From positions 1-15,649 of the forward strand of contig JBMZCV010000127.1 of assembly GCA_049613665.1 (NCBI GenBank): 15,649 nucleotides of DNA. The letters run 5' to 3'. Under the pieces are notes generated by a model. It made no database searches, was not told the origin of the DNA, and worked only from the letters and a program-made list of their open reading frames with translations. This document shows, in pieces, positions 14,327-15,649 of the stretch. Positions within the stretch are counted from its first letter, which is position 1. The number at the start of each line of letters is the position of its first letter. The position numbers were made by a program, and so were the translations under genes. The stretch is from JBMZCV01 sp049613665. GTDB lineage: Bacteria; Bacteroidota; Bacteroidia; Chitinophagales; UBA2359.

Positions 14327-15484
14327 TTACTCTATGCGTTTACCATTTTCATAAATAATAATTCGAGCAAACTGAAAACCCAACTTCTGCACACGCATTA
14401 GTTCCATGATAGCATGGTCATAATCTGTAATTTTTTTGTCTAACATATAATGCTTAATGCCTTTATCATTGATTTCTATTTCTATTTGTGAAGCAACTGC
14501 CGCAAAATTGGGCTTTCCCAAATTGACCGACTCATAAGCATCATATAGTTGCACCTGATAGTTGATAGCATCACCCGCAGGGTTTGGATTTTTATAATTG
14601 TTAGATTGACTTTGCTTGGCTCGTTTTCCTCCACCTTCTAACGTCTCTTTATACTCCTTGAAAGCTCGAAAAATAGCTGATGCCACATAGGTTTGCCCTG
14701 CTTCTGATTTCAAATATTTTTCTTCTTTGCCATTGGTAAGAAAACCCGTTTCTACCAATACGCTTGGCATAGCTGTTTTGTAAAGCACCAAAAAACTCTC
14801 TTGTCGTACTCCTCGACTATGTCGTTTGGCACGAGTTTTAAATTGATCTTCTATGAAAGCCGCCAACTGAATGCTTTGGTCGAGATAAGCATTTTGGTAG
14901 AGCGAAAAAATAATTTCATTTTCTGGATTATCCAAATCAAAGCCATCATATTTTTCTTTATAGTCATTTTCTAACAGTACCACAGCATTTTCTCTTCTCG
15001 CAACGTCCAAATTTTCACGAGACTTATCTACTCCCATCACATAAGTTTCTGTACCATAAGCACTAGGCGATGAAGCATTGCAATGTACAGAAATAAACAA
15101 ATCTGCATTGTTTCGGTTTGCTAAAGCTGCTCTTTCGTGTAGTTCTACAAAAAAATCTTTTTTTCGAGTATATATAACCTTTACATTTGGTATATTTTCT
15201 TCAATATATTTGCCAAGTTTTAGAGCAATGGCTAAGGTAATACCTTTTTCTTTGGTATGCTTGCCTGAGCAGCCATTATCTTTGCCGCCATGTCCTGCAT
15301 CTATCACCACTCGGTTTATGGTATAACGATAATACGAGTTTTCATGCGAAAAGGAAGCTGACAGCCACAGTAACAAAAAGCCTAAAAGCAATAAATTATT
15401 CTTTAACACGATTTTTTTTTTAGTGAAACAAAATACAAAAGTTATTAAGTACACTGTAATATAAGTTTTTAAGGTTTGTTTCAT
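14327..15484 (-). CDS. N-acetylmuramoyl-L-alanine amidase, AmiC/Amidase_3 type with SPOR-like C-terminus
   Basis: This 385-aa zinc amidase cleaves the amide bond between MurNAc and the stem peptide in the periplasm. Zinc ligands are visible as H65 (DAGHGG, 62-67), E79 (KEKG) and H134 (SVHCN), with E245 (VLVETGFLTN) as the catalytic acid. The C-terminal 80 residues (YQVQLYDAYESV...QFARIIIYENGKRIE) read as a SPOR-like peptidoglycan-binding unit, common in Bacteroidota homologues. The ATG gives two hydrophobic stretches (8-20 and 31-45). An internal GTG at 15407-15409 (Val26) would give one clean signal peptide (VLKNNLLLLGFLLLWLSASFS) and may be the true start. It precedes the MlaD gene in the same direction, although 531 bp separate them. 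A strong palindrome (15504-15536) lies 20 bp upstream of the ATG. Confidence 0.93.
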   Translation of the reverse strand: MKQTLKTYITVYLITFVFCFTKKKIVLKNNLLLLGFLLLWLSASFSHENSYYRYTINRVVIDAGHGGKDNGCSGKHTKEKGITLAIALKLGKYIEENIPNVKVIYTRKKDFFVELHERAALANRNNADLFISVHCNASSPSAYGTETYVMGVDKSRENLDVARRENAVVLLENDYKEKYDGFDLDNPENEIIFSLYQNAYLDQSIQLAAFIEDQFKTRAKRHSRGVRQESFLVLYKTAMPSVLVETGFLTNGKEEKYLKSEAGQTYVASAIFRAFKEYKETLEGGGKRAKQSQSNNYKNPNPAGDAINYQVQLYDAYESVNLGKPNFAAVASQIEIEINDKGIKHYMLDKKITDYDHAIMELMRVQKLGFQFARIIIYENGKRIE

Positions 15485-15503
15485 GTAAATGTTATAACAA
15501 TCG

Positions 15504-15536
15504 AGGTAGAAGGCACTTTAAAAGTGCCTTCTACCT
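15504..15536. repeat. 33-bp perfect palindrome (hairpin) before the amidase gene
   Basis: AGGTAGAAGGCACTTT (15504-15519) is followed by a single A and then its exact reverse complement AAAGTGCCTTCTACCT (15521-15536). As RNA it would be a very stable hairpin. It may terminate a transcript entering from the right, or sit in the 5' leader of the amidase mRNA. No T-run follows on either strand. Confidence 0.85.
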
Positions 15537-15562
15537 AAATACTAAAAAAAGAACGACATGCC

Positions 15563-15586
15563 CTTGTTGGTGTTATCACCAACAAG
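15563..15586. repeat. REP-like palindrome
   Basis: CTTGTTGGTG (15563-15572), loop TTAT, then CACCAACAAG (15577-15586): a 10-bp perfect stem. A degenerate, oppositely oriented relative (TTGCTGGTGATAACACA, 15633-15649) touches the right window edge, as if a pair of REP units in head-to-head layout. Confidence 0.75.
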
Positions 15587-15632
15587 TTGTTACGAAAAAA
15601 TATGCTTTAAAATACGCTATTTATCCTTTTAG

Positions 15633-15649
15633 TTGCTGGTGATAACACA
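15633..15649. repeat. Partial second REP-like palindrome at window edge
   Basis: TTGCTGGTGATAACACA matches the reverse complement of 15566-15582 except for two bases, and is cut by the window end. Loop orientation is opposite to the copy at 15563-15586. Confidence 0.5.

Overview
The window comes from an AT-rich member of the Bacteroidota, most likely of the Cytophagales type. The evidence is a type IX secretion (T9SS) C-terminal sorting domain on a large surface protein, a TTTG-N20-TATATTTG promoter of the Bacteroidota class before the tRNA genes, weak or absent Shine-Dalgarno sequences with A-rich leaders, and an AmiC-type amidase and an MlaD-like protein in the usual Bacteroidota forms. I see no phage structural gene, transposase gene or CRISPR array.

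Left part (1-3245): two tandem, nearly identical 3' gene ends that encode 11-residue (hendecad) coiled-coil repeats, then a terminator, then what I consider the main discovery. This is a tight two-gene operon. The first gene encodes a TIR - effector-associated domain (EAD11-like) - CHAT caspase-like protease chain of 551 aa with a visible His414/Cys459 dyad. The second, 12 bp downstream, encodes a 309-aa protein that reads as a bacterial gasdermin: Cys4 in an N-terminal CNDP motif, GY...P...IEPLQ, a late PLTVAFKAVKLFYE motif, and a very short C-terminal tail. The expected logic is an abortive-infection (pyroptosis-like) system: a signal sensed through TIR/EAD activates CHAT, CHAT clips the gasdermin tail, and the gasdermin forms membrane pores.

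Middle part (3540-7701): housekeeping and envelope genes on the + strand. These are a conserved unknown protein, tRNA-Ser(GCT) and tRNA-Pro(TGG) sharing a promoter and terminator, a 4HBT thioesterase, a UbiA-like membrane protein, hypoxanthine phosphoribosyltransferase (hpt) and a Wzz-like polysaccharide chain-length protein. A bidirectional terminator separates them from the convergent genes.

Right part (7892-15649): minus-strand genes separated by long AT-rich spacers. They are a 1287-aa secreted adhesin-like protein (signal peptide, four Cys-rich modules, eight cadherin-like repeats, T9SS tail), an MCE/MlaD lipid-transport protein with a TTG start, and an AmiC-type N-acetylmuramoyl-L-alanine amidase with a C-terminal SPOR-like region. 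The spacers contain several inverted repeats. The right edge holds strong palindromes that look like dispersed REP-type repeats.
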